Assembly (NCBI GenBank): GCA_013140935.1
Contig: JABFSD010000510.1
Coordinates: 1-6,262 of the forward strand
Reading direction: 5' to 3'
Source of the DNA: Acidobacteriota bacterium
GTDB lineage: Bacteria; Acidobacteriota; Blastocatellia; RBC074
DNA: 6,262 nucleotides
The translations under genes were made by a program, and so were the position numbers. This document shows positions 6,191-6,262 of this stretch, piece by piece. How positions within the stretch are numbered: the stretch's first letter is position 1; every line of letters starts with the position of its first letter. The notes under the pieces were generated by a model. The model did not search any database. It worked only from the letters and a program-made list of their open reading frames with translations, and had not been told where the DNA came from.

Positions 6191-6262
6191 ATGAAAACGA
6201 TTGCCGCGCGCATGCTCGATCAACTCAAGATTGACTACGAGTTGCGCGCTTATGAAATAAAC
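6191..6262 (+). CDS. ybaK: YbaK/EbsC-family aminoacyl-tRNA (Cys-tRNA(Pro)) deacylase, N-terminal fragment
   Basis: Only 24 codons are present before the right edge. The peptide (MKTIAARMLDQL, then KIDYELRAYEIN) follows the N-terminus common in YbaK/EbsC proteins: Met-Lys-Thr-x-Ala-Ala-Arg, a short helix ending in Leu-x-x-Leu, then the strand Ile-x-Tyr-Glu-Leu-Arg-x-Tyr-Glu. Characterised members remove cysteine misattached to tRNA(Pro) by prolyl-tRNA synthetase, acting in trans in the cytosol. The catalytic lysine lies beyond the window, so activity cannot be assessed. ATG 6191 fits the family start; an in-frame TTG at 6179 is an alternative, and an in-frame TAG at 6161 rules out a longer one. 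No clear ribosome-binding site precedes it, and a strong hairpin ends at 6186. Because the fragment is so short, the family call is good but not certain. Confidence 0.7.
   Translation, partial: MKTIAARMLDQLKIDYELRAYEIN

Noticed and set aside
5907..6234. Plus-strand open frames across the ABC-F end and the following spacer (5907-6194 and 6022-6234)
   Set aside because: They run out of frame through the ABC-F coiled coil and the hairpins, with no ribosome-binding site or recognisable product.

Overview
The window reads as ordinary chromosome from an Acidobacteriota bacterium, most likely near Blastocatellia/Solibacter relatives. The main clue is the large first gene. It ends in a C-terminal domain that I recognise as the TIGR03437 ('Solibacter C-terminal') type, which is largely confined to that phylum, and it carries NHL repeats typical of acidobacterial secreted proteins. 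The DNA is GC-rich by eye. Every supported gene lies on the + strand. No rRNA, tRNA, CRISPR array, transposase or integrase is visible. The taxonomic call is inference from protein style, not from a database match.

Layout: (1) 1-2279 is the 3' part of a long secreted NHL beta-propeller / Ig-like / TIGR03437 protein, cut by the left edge. (2) 2284-2345 is a compact palindromic cluster with a terminator-like hairpin, running directly into a good sigma70-like promoter (2344-2372). (3) 2423-2797 is ridA, the enamine/imine deaminase. (4) 2806-2867 holds two related hairpins of a REP-like kind. (5) 2897-4024 is a lipoprotein with SurA-type N-terminal and parvulin (PPIC) domains, an envelope-facing chaperone or isomerase. 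(6) 4047-4098 is a perfect 21-bp stem hairpin. (7) 4127-6064 is an ABC-F ATPase with a C-terminal coiled coil, acting on ribosomes. (8) 6051-6186 holds a hairpin across the ABC-F stop codon, then two mutually exclusive hairpins. (9) 6191 to the right edge is the first 24 codons of a YbaK/EbsC-type (Cys-tRNA(Pro)) deacylase.

The genes do not form an obvious single pathway. RidA (metabolite damage control), ABC-F (ribosome rescue) and YbaK (tRNA proofreading) are all housekeeping quality-control functions, and the PPIase lipoprotein does similar work in the envelope. Each gene is separated by its own hairpin-containing spacer, so they are probably separate transcription units or loosely coupled ones.

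I found no convincing previously undescribed system. The most unusual signal is in the spacers. All four junctions contain strong dyads, several with 3-4 nt loops and reused cores, consistent with dispersed palindromic repeat families. The YbaK leader can form two competing stems.
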